A stretch of 64,000 nt of DNA. It comes from Nitrospira sp. (GTDB taxonomy: Bacteria > Nitrospirota > Nitrospiria > Nitrospirales > Nitrospiraceae). Positions 36,637 through 45,894 of this stretch are shown one piece after another; within the stretch, counting starts at the first letter, position 1; each line of letters begins with the position of its first letter. The notes below the pieces were generated by a model. It did no database searches. It was not told where the DNA came from and saw only the letters and a list, made by a program, of their open reading frames with translations. The stretch is taken from positions 147,252-211,251 of the forward strand of contig JACOEL010000006.1 in the NCBI GenBank assembly GCA_024998625.1. The letters are read 5' to 3'. The position numbers and the translations under genes are program-made.

Positions 36637-39600
36637 GTGGCCGCGGCACGAAAACATCTAAAGAAATCACCCGGCCCGAAATCTCGCGCAACGGGCACGC
36701 GAACCAGCGGGCGTCCGTCGGCCGCTCCGATATCAGCCGGCAAGCCTGAAATCGCCCTCCTTCCGGCTGCAGAACGGCCGGGGTTTCTGATCGTAGGGAT
36801 CGGCGCCTCCGCCGGAGGGCTGGAGGCGATGGAGGAGTTCTTCCGGCACATGCCCCCGAGTAGCGAGATGGCGTTTGTGGTGGTGTCGCACCAGCATGCG
36901 GGTCATGTCAGTTTTCTGCCGGGCCTCCTGAGCAAATGCACCGCGATGCCGGTGGCCGAGGCCACGGACGGGCTGCACGTGGAGGCGAGCCGCGTGTACC
37001 TGGCGCCGGGGGGTGCCAATCTCGCCATTTTGCACGGCACGCTGCATCTGATGGAACCTGACTCGCAGGAGCGGGTGCCGCTGCCCATCGATTATTTCTT
37101 CCGTTCACTGGCGAACGATCAGAAGCGTGCGGCGGTCGGCATCATCTTCTCGGGAACCGGCACCGACGGAACCGTCGGGTTGCGTGCCATCAAGGCCGAG
37201 TCCGGGATGACGATCGCGCAGGATCCGCAGGTGGCCAAGTATCAAAGTATGCCGCGCAGTGCCATTGCCGCCGGCGTGATGGATGTGGTCAGGCCGGCGG
37301 GACAGATGTCGGAACCGTTGCTGGCCTATGCGCGCACGCTCGCAAAACCCACAGTGATGCTCTCGGAATCCGATGCTTCGCAGGTCCTGCAGAAAATCTT
37401 TCTGCTCTTGCGCGATCGGACCGGGAATGATTTCTCGCTCTACAAGGAAAATACGATTCAGCGTCGCATCGAACGACGGATGAACGTGCATCAGATCGAA
37501 GATCTGGGACAGTATCTGCGGTTCGTCCGAGCGAATCCGTCCGAGCTCGATGCGCTGTTCCAGGAACTCCTGATCGGGGTGACCAGCTTCTTTCGTGATC
37601 CCCAAGCCTATGACGTGCTCTTGCATAAGGGCCTGCCGACGCTTGTGGAGGCGAAGCCTGAGGGGGCACCGTTGCGTGTCTGGGTGGCCGGCTGTTCGAC
37701 GGGAGAGGAAGCCTACTCGCTCGCCATCCTGCTGCGAGAGTATCTGACACAACGGAAACGTCGTCTCACGGTGCAGATTTTTGCCTCCGATCTGGACGGA
37801 CGGGCCATCGACACGGCTCGCGCGGGGCTATACCCGATCGGTATCGCGGGCGATATGACGCCGGAGCGTCTGCAGCGGTTCTTCACCAAGGAGGACAGTA
37901 GTTATCGGGTCAAGAAAGAAATCCGAGATATGGTGGTCTTTGCGACCCATAATGTTCTGACGGATGCGCCGTTCACCAAGCTGGATCTCCTGTCCTGCCG
38001 CAACCTCCTGATCTATTTGGAAGCAAAGGCCCAGCAGAAGCTGCTCCCGCTGTTCCATTATGCCTTGAAGCCGGACGGCATCCTGTTTCTCGGCTCATCC
38101 GAAACGATCGGCGGGTATGAACGTCTGTTCGCCGTCATTGACCGGAAATGGCGGCTCTTCAGTCGGATCGCCGGGCCCGGCACGTTTCCTCGCCTCGATC
38201 CGATTCCTGCCGGATCGATGCGAACGAGTGCGGAGACTCGTATCGATGAAGACCGGTCTGCGGGAGTCGCCCGTCCGGCCTCGATTCCCGATCTGATCCA
38301 GCGGCTGTTGGTGGTGCGGTATGCGCCGGCTGCGGTCATCGTCAACGATCGCGGGGACGTGGTGTATATCCATGGGCACACCGGCGCCTATCTCGAGCCG
38401 GCTCCCGGCCCACCCAGTCATCATCTATTAGAGATGGCACGCGAGGGATTGCGGCATGAACTGGCGACTGCGCTCCATCTGGCAGCCGGACGGGAGCAGG
38501 AAATCGTGCGTCGTGTTGTGCAAGTGGCTGCCGACGACGGAGTCATGCTGGTGGACCTGACGGTCCAGCGCCTCGCGGAGCCGGAGGCCTTGCAGGGCTT
38601 GTTTCTGGTGACGTTCGACCAGGTGCGGCCGGCGCGGTCCGCCGCGCGCAAGAGCGCCGCTGTTCCCGCGGCGGCTGGGCAGAAGAAAGGCGAGGCCGGA
38701 CTGAAACAGGAACTGGCCTATATGAAGCAGCGCTTGCAACGGACGATCGAGGAGCTGCAGACCTCGAACGAGGAGCTGAGATCCTCCAATGAAGAACTGC
38801 AGTCAACCAACGAGGAGCTCCAAAGTACCAATGAAGAACTGGAAACGGCCAAGGAAGAACTGCAATCTCTGAATGAAGAGCTGGTCACCGTCAATGCCGA
38901 GCTTCAAGGGAAGCTCGATACGTTGGAGGAGGTCAACGATGATTTGCAGAATCTGTTGAACAGCACGGAAGTCGCCACCATTTTTCTGGACAATGAACTG
39001 CGCATCAAGCGGTTTACGTCGGAGGCGAAACGGGTCAGCAACCTGATCACGATTGACGTCGGCCGGCCGCTGTCGGATATCGTGTCGAAGCTGGCCTATG
39101 ATCGGGTACTGCAGGATGCGCAGGACGTGCTCCAGACGCTGGTCGTTACGGAGCGGGAAGTGCAGGCGCTGGACGGAACCTGGTTTTTCATGCGGATCCT
39201 TCCCTACCGCACGGCCAGAAACACCATTGAAGGGCTCGTCTTGACCTTCCTCGATATCACAAAGGTGAAAGAGGCGGAGAAATTCCTGCAGGCCGCGCAG
39301 GGCTTCGCCGCCAGCATCGTGGAGACGGTGCGGGAGCCGCTGCTGGTGCTGGACGATCTCCTTCGCGTGGTCTCGGCCAACCGGTCGTTCTACGAGATGT
39401 TTCAGGTGACGCCCCGCGAGGTCGAACAACAGTTGCTCTATCATCTCTGCGGCGGCGCCTGGAATATTCCCGATCTCCGGGCGCAGCTCGAAGACATTCT
39501 TCCGAAGCGCACGTCGTTTCAGGATTTCATGGTGGACAAGGTCTTTCCGCAGGTCGGCCGGAAGGTCTTGGTGCTGAACGGGCGGCGGTTGGAGCAGGAA

Positions 39601-39681
39601 CCCACCCAACCGGGCAGAATTCTCCTGGCATTCGAAGAGGCGCGGGGGAAGTTGCTGCCGCGAGATGAAGCCGGGGTTTGA
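36637..39681 (+). CDS. CheB-CheR-PAS fusion protein
   Basis: A 1014-residue signalling protein starting at GTG with GGAG upstream. Domains: CheB methylesterase-type (about 48-235) with Ser59 in GIGASAGG, His in VVSHQHAGH and Asp in FSGTGTDGT; CheR methyltransferase (about 250-510) with the SAM site AGCSTGEEAY at 351-360; a long coiled coil (about 688-775) of repeated S-x-NEEL heptads; then two PAS domains. There is no receiver domain and no kinase domain. The next gene encodes a kinase 29 bp downstream. Such proteins are widespread in soil and nitrifying bacteria but their targets are not established. Confidence 0.9.
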   Translation: MAAARKHLKKSPGPKSRATGTRTSGRPSAAPISAGKPEIALLPAAERPGFLIVGIGASAGGLEAMEEFFRHMPPSSEMAFVVVSHQHAGHVSFLPGLLSKCTAMPVAEATDGLHVEASRVYLAPGGANLAILHGTLHLMEPDSQERVPLPIDYFFRSLANDQKRAAVGIIFSGTGTDGTVGLRAIKAESGMTIAQDPQVAKYQSMPRSAIAAGVMDVVRPAGQMSEPLLAYARTLAKPTVMLSESDASQVLQKIFLLLRDRTGNDFSLYKENTIQRRIERRMNVHQIEDLGQYLRFVRANPSELDALFQELLIGVTSFFRDPQAYDVLLHKGLPTLVEAKPEGAPLRVWVAGCSTGEEAYSLAILLREYLTQRKRRLTVQIFASDLDGRAIDTARAGLYPIGIAGDMTPERLQRFFTKEDSSYRVKKEIRDMVVFATHNVLTDAPFTKLDLLSCRNLLIYLEAKAQQKLLPLFHYALKPDGILFLGSSETIGGYERLFAVIDRKWRLFSRIAGPGTFPRLDPIPAGSMRTSAETRIDEDRSAGVARPASIPDLIQRLLVVRYAPAAVIVNDRGDVVYIHGHTGAYLEPAPGPPSHHLLEMAREGLRHELATALHLAAGREQEIVRRVVQVAADDGVMLVDLTVQRLAEPEALQGLFLVTFDQVRPARSAARKSAAVPAAAGQKKGEAGLKQELAYMKQRLQRTIEELQTSNEELRSSNEELQSTNEELQSTNEELETAKEELQSLNEELVTVNAELQGKLDTLEEVNDDLQNLLNSTEVATIFLDNELRIKRFTSEAKRVSNLITIDVGRPLSDIVSKLAYDRVLQDAQDVLQTLVVTEREVQALDGTWFFMRILPYRTARNTIEGLVLTFLDITKVKEAEKFLQAAQGFAASIVETVREPLLVLDDLLRVVSANRSFYEMFQVTPREVEQQLLYHLCGGAWNIPDLRAQLEDILPKRTSFQDFMVDKVFPQVGRKVLVLNGRRLEQEPTQPGRILLAFEEARGKLLPRDEAGV

Positions 39682-39710
39682 ACGGACGTGAAGGTGAGAA
39701 GGGCAGGTTG

Positions 39711-41770
39711 ATGGCCAAGATCAGCGATCCAGGCGGTCCCTTCAGGAGCTCCGGGCTCCGCCGGCAGGCGGAAGCTCTCTTGCGAGCATCCAAGCGAGAC
39801 GTCGAAGCCATGCCGGTCAAGGATGTGCAACAGCTGGTGCACGAGTTACAAGTCCATCAGCTCGAACTGGAGATGCAGAACGAGGAGCTCCGTCGGGTTC
39901 AGATGGAGCTTGAAGCGGCCCGCGACCGGTATGTGGACTTGTTCGATTTTTCTCCGGCCGGCCACCTGACCCTCGATCCGCAGGGGAAGATCGTCGAGGC
40001 GAATCTGAGAGCGGCGGCGTTGCTCGGCATGCATCGAAGCAAGTTAATCGGCCGCCCCCTGGCATCGTTCCTGGAGGCGACCGAACAGGACCGCTTCCAC
40101 CGGCATTCTCGAGCGGTTATGAGGACCGGATTGCGGCAGACCTGTGAGCTGCAGCTGCGGCCAAATGAGGGAGGCGGCGTGTACGTGAATCTTGAGAGCC
40201 TTGCGGTTCGTGATGAGCAGGGGGGGGCAACCCACTGGAGCACGGCGCTCCTGGACATCAGCGCACGCAAGCGGGCCGAGCAGGAATTGGAGGCTCAGCG
40301 GATCCAGCATGGAGCCATCATCGACACGGCCATGGATGCCATCATTACGGTGGATGAGGAGGAACGAGTCGTGCTCTTCAACCGCGCGGCGGAATCCATG
40401 TTTCTCTGCGGGGCGGGCGAGGCGATCGGCCGGCCCCTCGATCAATTCATTCCGGAACGGTTCAGGCGGGTCCATCATGACCATCTGCGCCGCTTCGGCC
40501 AGTCGGCCATGCAGCCTCGGGCCATGCAACGAACCGGGACCTTATATGGCCGTCGGGCCAATGGGGAGGAATTCCCCTTTGAGGCGTCGATTGCGCATGT
40601 CCGGGTTAACGGCAGGCAGTTGTTCACAGTCATTGTGCGCGATATTACGGAGAGACGAAATGCCGAAGTCGCCCTGCAGGCCAGTGAATCGTTCACTCGA
40701 GCCGTCCTGGACTCCTTGCTCACGCAGGTGTGCGTACTGAATGAGGAAGGGGTCATCCTCCAGATGAATGAAGCCTGGAAGGAGTGGGCCGCTCGTGCGG
40801 TCGATGGAGGAGTGATCGGTGCGAATGTCGGACAGAATTATCTGGAGCAGTGCCGGCGTGAAATCGCCGAAGGGGCCCGAGACGCGCAATCCATCCTCGA
40901 CGGCATTGAGGCGGTGTTGGCGGGACGACGGCTATGGTTCAGCCAGGAATTTGTCGCTCGTGCGCCGGAAGGGGAGCATTGGTTTCTCCTGCGCGTGACG
41001 AAGTTGAAAGGAGCGAGCGCAGTCGTCTTGTCGAGGACGGATGTCTCCGAACGGGTTCGCATGGCCAGGGAACTGGAAGATCATGTAGTGCTGCTGGGAA
41101 AGCAGCGCACGGAGTTGGAGTCCCTCGCGGGGAAACTGATCGGGGCCCAGGAACAGGAGCGCCGGCGAATCGCGCGTGAATTGCACGACGATTTTAATCA
41201 ACGGCTCGCCGCGTTGTCCCTTGAATTGGAAAGCCTGGAGCGGTGCCCCGATGGCCCGCCGCTGCAGATGGTCCGGCAACTGGCCGTCATTCGCAGTCGT
41301 GTGGGACAGCTTTCGGATGATCTGCATGACATGGCCTACCGGTTGCACCCTCGTTGCTCGAGCACGTCGGGTTGGAAGTGGCGATGCGAGACCATGCCGC
41401 GGAGTTCGAAAAGCGAAGCGGAGTGCCTGTCAGCTTTATGGTGCGTGGCGTTCCGGAGGGGCTTGCCCCGGAGATTGCCACCAACTTGTTTCGTATCATG
41501 CAGGAGTGTCTCCAGAATGTGGCCAAGCATGCCGGGGCGACGGAGGTGTCGCTCAAGCTGAGCGGTTCCTCGAAAGGGGTCGGGCTGTCGGTGCGGGATA
41601 ACGGAAAGGGGTTCGATACAGAAGACCGTCGATTTCGGGTGAAGGGCCTCGGGTTGCTCAGCATGCAGGAGCGGGCGCGTCTGTTGGGTGGAGTGCTCCG
41701 GATCCATTCCTTTTCGCAGGGCGGTACGAAGGTCTGCTGTTGGATTCCCCGTAGCGAGGAGGTTCGATGA
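39711..41770 (+). pseudogene. PAS-containing NarL-family sensor histidine kinase with a single-base frameshift
   Basis: The first frame (39711-41350) encodes a coiled coil, three PAS domains (about residues 75-190, 200-320, 330-440) and a HisKA_3 domain with the phospho-His in RIARELHDDF (His492). At YRLHP (about 41350) the frame breaks: it continues in another frame as LLEHVGLEV and the complete HATPase (NVAKHAG, VRDNGKGF, GLGLLSMQERA) up to 41770. One base added within the TGCACCCTCGTTGCTC region restores one protein of about 685 residues. The downstream frame shows no further damage, so this is a recent mutation or a sequence error. It overlaps the response regulator gene by 4 bp. Confidence 0.8.
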
Positions 41771-42417
41771 AACGGGCACGTGTCCTCATGGCCGATGACC
41801 ACTCGCTGATCCTCGCCGGGTTAAAAACTCTGGTAGAGGCGGAGCACGATGTGGTGGGAACTGTAGAGGACGGGCGGGCCTTGCTCGAGGCGGCTCCGCG
41901 TTTGAAACCCGACGTGATTCTGCTGGATATTTCCATGCCGCTCCTCAACGGGTTGGATGCCGCGCGTCAGCTTGTCAAGCTGGTGCCCGAGAGTAAGCTC
42001 ATTTTCGTCACCATGCATGCCAGTCCGACCTATGCCACGCAGGCTTTCCAGGCCGGCGCATCCGGTTATCTGCTGAAGCGTAGCGCAGTGTCGGAACTCA
42101 GCCTGGCGATTCGGTCCGTTCTACAGGGACAACATTACCTCACCCCGTTGATTACCAAAGACGTGCTCGAACCGGTCCTGAAGGCCTCTCATGGGAAACG
42201 CGGCGAGCCGACCTCCCGGGCACTGACGTCGCGTCAACGGGAAGTATTGCAATTGGTGGCTGAGGGGCATGGAACGAAGGAGATCGCGACGATCCTCAAT
42301 GTGACCGTGAAGACGGTGGAATTCCACAAAGCCGGGATCATGCGACAGCTGGACCTGCATTCGACCGCGGATCTGGTGAAGTACGCCATTGCTGAAGGCC
42401 TCGTCGAGTGCCAATGA
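41767..42417 (+). CDS. NarL/FixJ-type response regulator
   Basis: A 216-residue regulator with an intact receiver (acidic pair Asp10-Asp11, phospho-Asp54 in ILLDISMP, Lys104 in YLLKRS) and a LuxR-type DNA-binding domain (LTSRQREVLQLVAEGHGTKEIATIL). The ATG overlaps the last codons of the kinase gene, so they form a two-component pair. If the kinase frameshift is real, this regulator would have lost its cognate partner unless another kinase acts. Confidence 0.93.
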   Translation: MKRARVLMADDHSLILAGLKTLVEAEHDVVGTVEDGRALLEAAPRLKPDVILLDISMPLLNGLDAARQLVKLVPESKLIFVTMHASPTYATQAFQAGASGYLLKRSAVSELSLAIRSVLQGQHYLTPLITKDVLEPVLKASHGKRGEPTSRALTSRQREVLQLVAEGHGTKEIATILNVTVKTVEFHKAGIMRQLDLHSTADLVKYAIAEGLVECQ

Positions 42418-42612
42418 GCGCTACCGGATCGGTGCTTTGCTGCGGCTCCCTCGATGCGCACCCTGCCTGCGGGCGCATCTCGTGTTTCAGATGAGACCTC
42501 TGCCTCGCTAGTAATTCTGGATCGCAAGTCTAGCAACTCCCCTAGTTCTCTCTCTGCCGGATTTCCCCTAGCCTGTTCCTCGTGGGACCGCTCCTGTTTG
42601 AGGAGGCGCCGC

Positions 42613-42858
42613 ATGATCGTTTCAACCCCTATCGAGCGGGTGCAGGACGCATTGGCGCCTGTCGGCGCGGATTGCCCCATAGAAGAGATTGCAGGCCTCT
42701 GTCCTGATCTGACGTGGAACCAGGTGTTTCTGGCAGTGGATTACTTGAGTCGGACCGGGCAGGTTCGTGTGACAAGGGATGCCGGCAGGATGTATCGGGT
42801 CCAGCCTTCGCGCTCGGCAGGCACCGAATCCAGGGCCCTTTCAGCCGGCCAGCAGTAA
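42613..42858 (+). CDS. Small winged-helix-like protein, 81 residues
   Basis: Starts behind AGGAGG. The sequence IERVQDALAPVGADCPIEEI and DLTWNQVFLAVDYLSRTGQVRVTRD reads like a winged-helix domain: helix, helix, recognition helix and a beta wing (QVRVTRDAGRMYRVQ). It lies 195 bp after the response regulator gene. Probable DNA-binding protein; target unknown. Confidence 0.65.
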   Translation: MIVSTPIERVQDALAPVGADCPIEEIAGLCPDLTWNQVFLAVDYLSRTGQVRVTRDAGRMYRVQPSRSAGTESRALSAGQQ

Positions 42859-43019
42859 CGGGTAGTGATGTGAAGGCGGAGGGCGGTTTTGTCTCCGGCC
42901 GGCGTCACGGTGTGAGGAGGCTCGTCCCGAAGGTTGCTTGGGGGTATGAGTGTGCTCAGGCTGCGGGCGATCCGCGAACGAACAGGAGCGAGAGGGTGTC
43001 ACGGAGGAGAGAGGGCCCG

Positions 43020-43199
43020 ATGTCTACTCCCACGGAAGCGGAACGGAGGCAGCCCGCCGGCAGACTGGCTGACGCCGATCGCTGTGTCCATGGCCGACTC
43101 ATTGATGACGTCCTGACGGGAACCGGTCGGCGAAGCGGAACAGTGCGTTGTCTTGAGTGCGGCGCGCAATTGGACGACCCGCACGCCCGTAAGTCCTGA
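43020..43199 (+). CDS. Small protein with half zinc ribbon, 59 residues
   Basis: A short frame behind a purine-rich GGAGGAGAGAGG tract. One CxxC pair (RCLECGAQLDD) near the end and a single Cys earlier (DRCVHGRL). It could bind zinc as a dimer or with Cys/His at the front. No family was recognised. The codon use is consistent with neighbours but evidence is limited. Confidence 0.45.
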   Translation: MSTPTEAERRQPAGRLADADRCVHGRLIDDVLTGTGRRSGTVRCLECGAQLDDPHARKS

Positions 43200-43217
43200 T
43201 GCGCGGGAGATGGTTGC

Positions 43218-43667
43218 ATGTCCTTTAAGAGTGCCATGGTGGAGAAGAAGATGCTGAAGCCGATGCTCTGCCCCATCCCCCTCTGTGGTCAACCCCTGTC
43301 GCCTGACCCTCGAAATGGCTATGACGCCCTTACGGGCCTGGAAGGAACGGCGTGTCTACGTTGCGGGCATCGGGGGGTGAAGGCACGTGACGGGCTACAA
43401 CTGTTATTCGCCGGGCAGCATGAATACGTCTTCAGTTACGGTCCCTCCCTGTCCTGCCTCAAGGTCGTGCTGTCGGCAGCTGTGCTCAATCTGTTCCGCA
43501 TTCATGGGGTGACATCGGTACGCCTGGCGACCCACATGGCCGAGTGGGCACTCCTCAGGGGGCAAGTCTGTGGCACCGTGCGCCCTTCAGGCGATCTGCT
43601 TCAGTCTGGCTGTTACGAATTCTGTCGACACCAGGCCACGAACAACCCGACGGTGTCATCGTGGTAG
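43218..43667 (+). CDS. Possible zinc-finger protein, 149 residues
   Basis: A frame with two cysteine pairs near the start (CPIPLCGQ and CLRCGHRG) like a rubredoxin-type knuckle, then a hydrophobic middle (LSCLKVVLSAAVLNLFRIHGV). The C-terminal part is low in recognisable features and might be chance reading. A weak GGGAGA site lies upstream. Given with reserve. Confidence 0.4.
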   Translation: MSFKSAMVEKKMLKPMLCPIPLCGQPLSPDPRNGYDALTGLEGTACLRCGHRGVKARDGLQLLFAGQHEYVFSYGPSLSCLKVVLSAAVLNLFRIHGVTSVRLATHMAEWALLRGQVCGTVRPSGDLLQSGCYEFCRHQATNNPTVSSW

Positions 43668-43860
43668 CCCTGCCCACAGAAGGTCGATCCCATCCATCCA
43701 GGGCCGTGATTTCCTCCGACGCGTGAATATATCTGGACGTGATCCCACGCTCCGTCCCTCTCGACATTGCGACATGGATTCGTTTCAGGGGACTGTATGA
43801 TGTGGGTGAGCGGGGGAGTGACTCATCAACTGGACACTCAGTAGTTGGACAGGGAGTCAT

Positions 43861-44586
43861 ATGATCGACTTGGAAGAAAGCCGAGCTTGCATCACAGTGG
43901 CGATCGTGAGCGCAAATCAGCTCGTCCGGATCGGGCTCCACAGTGTGCTTCGAGCCCGACAGCATATCCAGCTCGTTGGAATCGCGGCAAGTGCGAGGGA
44001 GGCTGAGGAGGTTGTCACACAACATCAACCACAGGTGCTTTTGATCGAGTGGCGCGATGGGTGTGAGACCTTGAAGCTGGTTCAGACGATCAAAGCATCC
44101 GCGCCATCCACTCAACTCATCGCCTTGAGCGGTGTGAACGACGGGATGCACATACAGGCTGCCTTATCGGCTGGAATCCACGGCTTCGTATTGAACATTC
44201 AGCCGCCCGCAGTACTAGTCGCGACGATCGAGCATGTCGCGCGTGGCGCAACTGGTATGGGAATGGCTGAGTCTTCGAGAACGGGTCACACGTTCAGTCC
44301 GAGGGCTAAAGGGATCGGGCATGTGGTCTTCTCGTCACGGGCAGGTGCAGGTCTGGAAGAACTCACCAAGCGGGAGCGTGAGATCATTACGCTGATCGGG
44401 GAAGGCCTCTCGAATAAGGCTATCGCCGATCGTTTGTGCATTTCCAGCACGACCGTGCGCCATCACCTGACCAGTATTTTCGACAAACTCGGTGTCACGA
44501 CCCGTCAGAAACTGCTCATTTGCGCCTATCGGCGTGGCCTTGTGGAGGTCCAGGCATTCGCATCGCCGGCGTCCATCGATCTGTAA
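43861..44586 (+). CDS. NarL-type regulator with degenerate receiver domain
   Basis: A 241-residue protein with a receiver-like domain (about 10-125) and a LuxR-type helix-turn-helix (LTKREREIITLIGEGLSNKAIAD). In the receiver the phospho-Asp is replaced by Glu63 (VLLIEWRDG), the acidic pair at the start is missing (VAIVSANQL) and the conserved Lys is Asn112 (GFVLNIQ). So it is unlikely to be phosphorylated in the usual way; Glu may mimic the active state. Atypical regulators of this type respond to ligands or protein contacts. Confidence 0.85.
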   Translation: MIDLEESRACITVAIVSANQLVRIGLHSVLRARQHIQLVGIAASAREAEEVVTQHQPQVLLIEWRDGCETLKLVQTIKASAPSTQLIALSGVNDGMHIQAALSAGIHGFVLNIQPPAVLVATIEHVARGATGMGMAESSRTGHTFSPRAKGIGHVVFSSRAGAGLEELTKREREIITLIGEGLSNKAIADRLCISSTTVRHHLTSIFDKLGVTTRQKLLICAYRRGLVEVQAFASPASIDL

Positions 44587-44648
44587 CACTTCATTGCTCG
44601 CTCATGGGGCATGTGCTCAGATGGCGTCCCCAGCGGGTCCGTGACCTG

Positions 44649-45329
44649 TTACTCGACCGGCACATCTTTGAACAGATCCTCGAGCATGTGGGCCCATAAG
44701 CGGCGGGCGATCTCATCGAAGGGAATGCGGAACTCGCGAACGTCCTCACCGGCGAGGGTGGCTTCACCGGAGGATTCCCAGACGATCTCGCCTGTTCTGG
44801 TGTCCCACAGTTGCAGGCTCATGCGGAGCATGGTGACGCGGGTTTGCAGGACTCGCAGACCGAAGAAGGAAAAGCGCCCGGACATCGATTGGTTGAACGA
44901 GGCGAGGCTGGGTTGAAAGACATAGTTGGTGTGGAGGGCCTGTCCGATTTTCTGGAGCCCCGCCCGATTAAGGATACCGGTTCTGACATAGTCGGACACC
45001 ATATCGGCATACTCTTCCCCCAACTCTCCCCGGTTGATACGGTTCAACGCTTCGTGGACCGGCAGGGCTGTGATCAGAGTCGGCCGCTGATCCAAGGCAC
45101 TCGACAATGAGCGGGAGACCTGATGGGCAAACCCTTCCAATCCGAATCCCACCACCGCGTTCAGGACGGCAACCTGCTCGTGCTTCAGCGTGGCCGGGTT
45201 AAAGGAGGTGGCCTTGGGACGGAATGTCGTTTCTTCTCCCCACTGTTGCAGAGGCCCGATACAGCCGGCTGACAGCAAGAATCCCGCGAGCAGTAGCACC
45301 CATCCGACTAATTGTCCCATGCGTCTCAC
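44649..45329 (-). CDS. Outer-membrane lipoprotein of unknown function
   Basis: A 226-residue protein with a lipoprotein signal (LVGWVLLLAGFLLSAGC, lipobox LSAGC, Cys about 23). The mature part has alternating strands and helices (RVTMLRMSLQLWDTRTGEIVWESSGEAT) like the TolB-like or DUF4136-like peripheral lipoproteins that report on envelope state. GTG at 45329 or ATG at 45320 may be the start; both keep the signal. Confidence 0.68.
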   Translation of the reverse strand: MRRMGQLVGWVLLLAGFLLSAGCIGPLQQWGEETTFRPKATSFNPATLKHEQVAVLNAVVGFGLEGFAHQVSRSLSSALDQRPTLITALPVHEALNRINRGELGEEYADMVSDYVRTGILNRAGLQKIGQALHTNYVFQPSLASFNQSMSGRFSFFGLRVLQTRVTMLRMSLQLWDTRTGEIVWESSGEATLAGEDVREFRIPFDEIARRLWAHMLEDLFKDVPVE

Positions 45330-45666
45330 CAGGACGGTTCCCCCCTCTGGCCATGGCGAGTGTATCCCCGCAATGGCCTTACTACAGATGCAATGATCGG
45401 TCCCGGCCCTGATGGGGTCATGTGAGGAAATCCGCTACAAGCATTTCTGCGCCGGTGCCGCGAAAGGGTACAGGCATGAACTCAATAGCAGGGAGGCCGG
45501 ATGTACCCTACATCGGCGGCGCTACTCGTACGGACGCTCCATAGCGGCGAGTTTGCTGAACAAACGGCTCGTCGATCCGATGGCTGGACAGGCGAGACTC
45601 GGCAGGCATCGCGATTGCTCACTCGACAGCATGATATGGGTGGTTGAAACTTGTGAGGAGGACAGT
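45330..45666. other. Divergent intergenic region, 337 bp
   Basis: No gene found. It separates the minus-strand lipoprotein gene from the plus-strand 75-residue gene and must hold both promoters. No clear repeat or terminator. Confidence 0.4.
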
Positions 45667-45894
45667 ATGACGTTGACGATGCCGGATGCATTGCGGCTAC
45701 TCGAGCTCTTCCATCAACGGGATTATGCTCAAGCCAGACCCCATTTGTATGTGAAGTCGTTGAAGTCGGACAACTGGGTCCGGCCCAAAGGGATGCGAGT
45801 CATTCCGTCGAACCTCGACATCGAAATCCTGGGCCTGGAAAGCGAGCAATGGGAAACGATTCCCTTCAAGGATGTGAGTTTTGGACTGTGGTAA
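45667..45894 (+). CDS. 75-residue protein of unknown function
   Basis: Starts MTLTMPDALRLLELFHQRD behind GAGGAGG. An N-terminal helix is followed by a strand-rich part (KGMRVIPSNLDIEILG, WETIPFKDVSFGLW). No family recognised. The good ribosome site and direct overlap with the next gene support it as real. Confidence 0.6.
   Translation: MTLTMPDALRLLELFHQRDYAQARPHLYVKSLKSDNWVRPKGMRVIPSNLDIEILGLESEQWETIPFKDVSFGLW

Noticed and set aside
38746..38890. Tandem DNA repeat of about 21 bp in the CheB-CheR gene
   Set aside because: It is the coding sequence for the NEEL heptads of the coiled coil, a known feature of this protein family.
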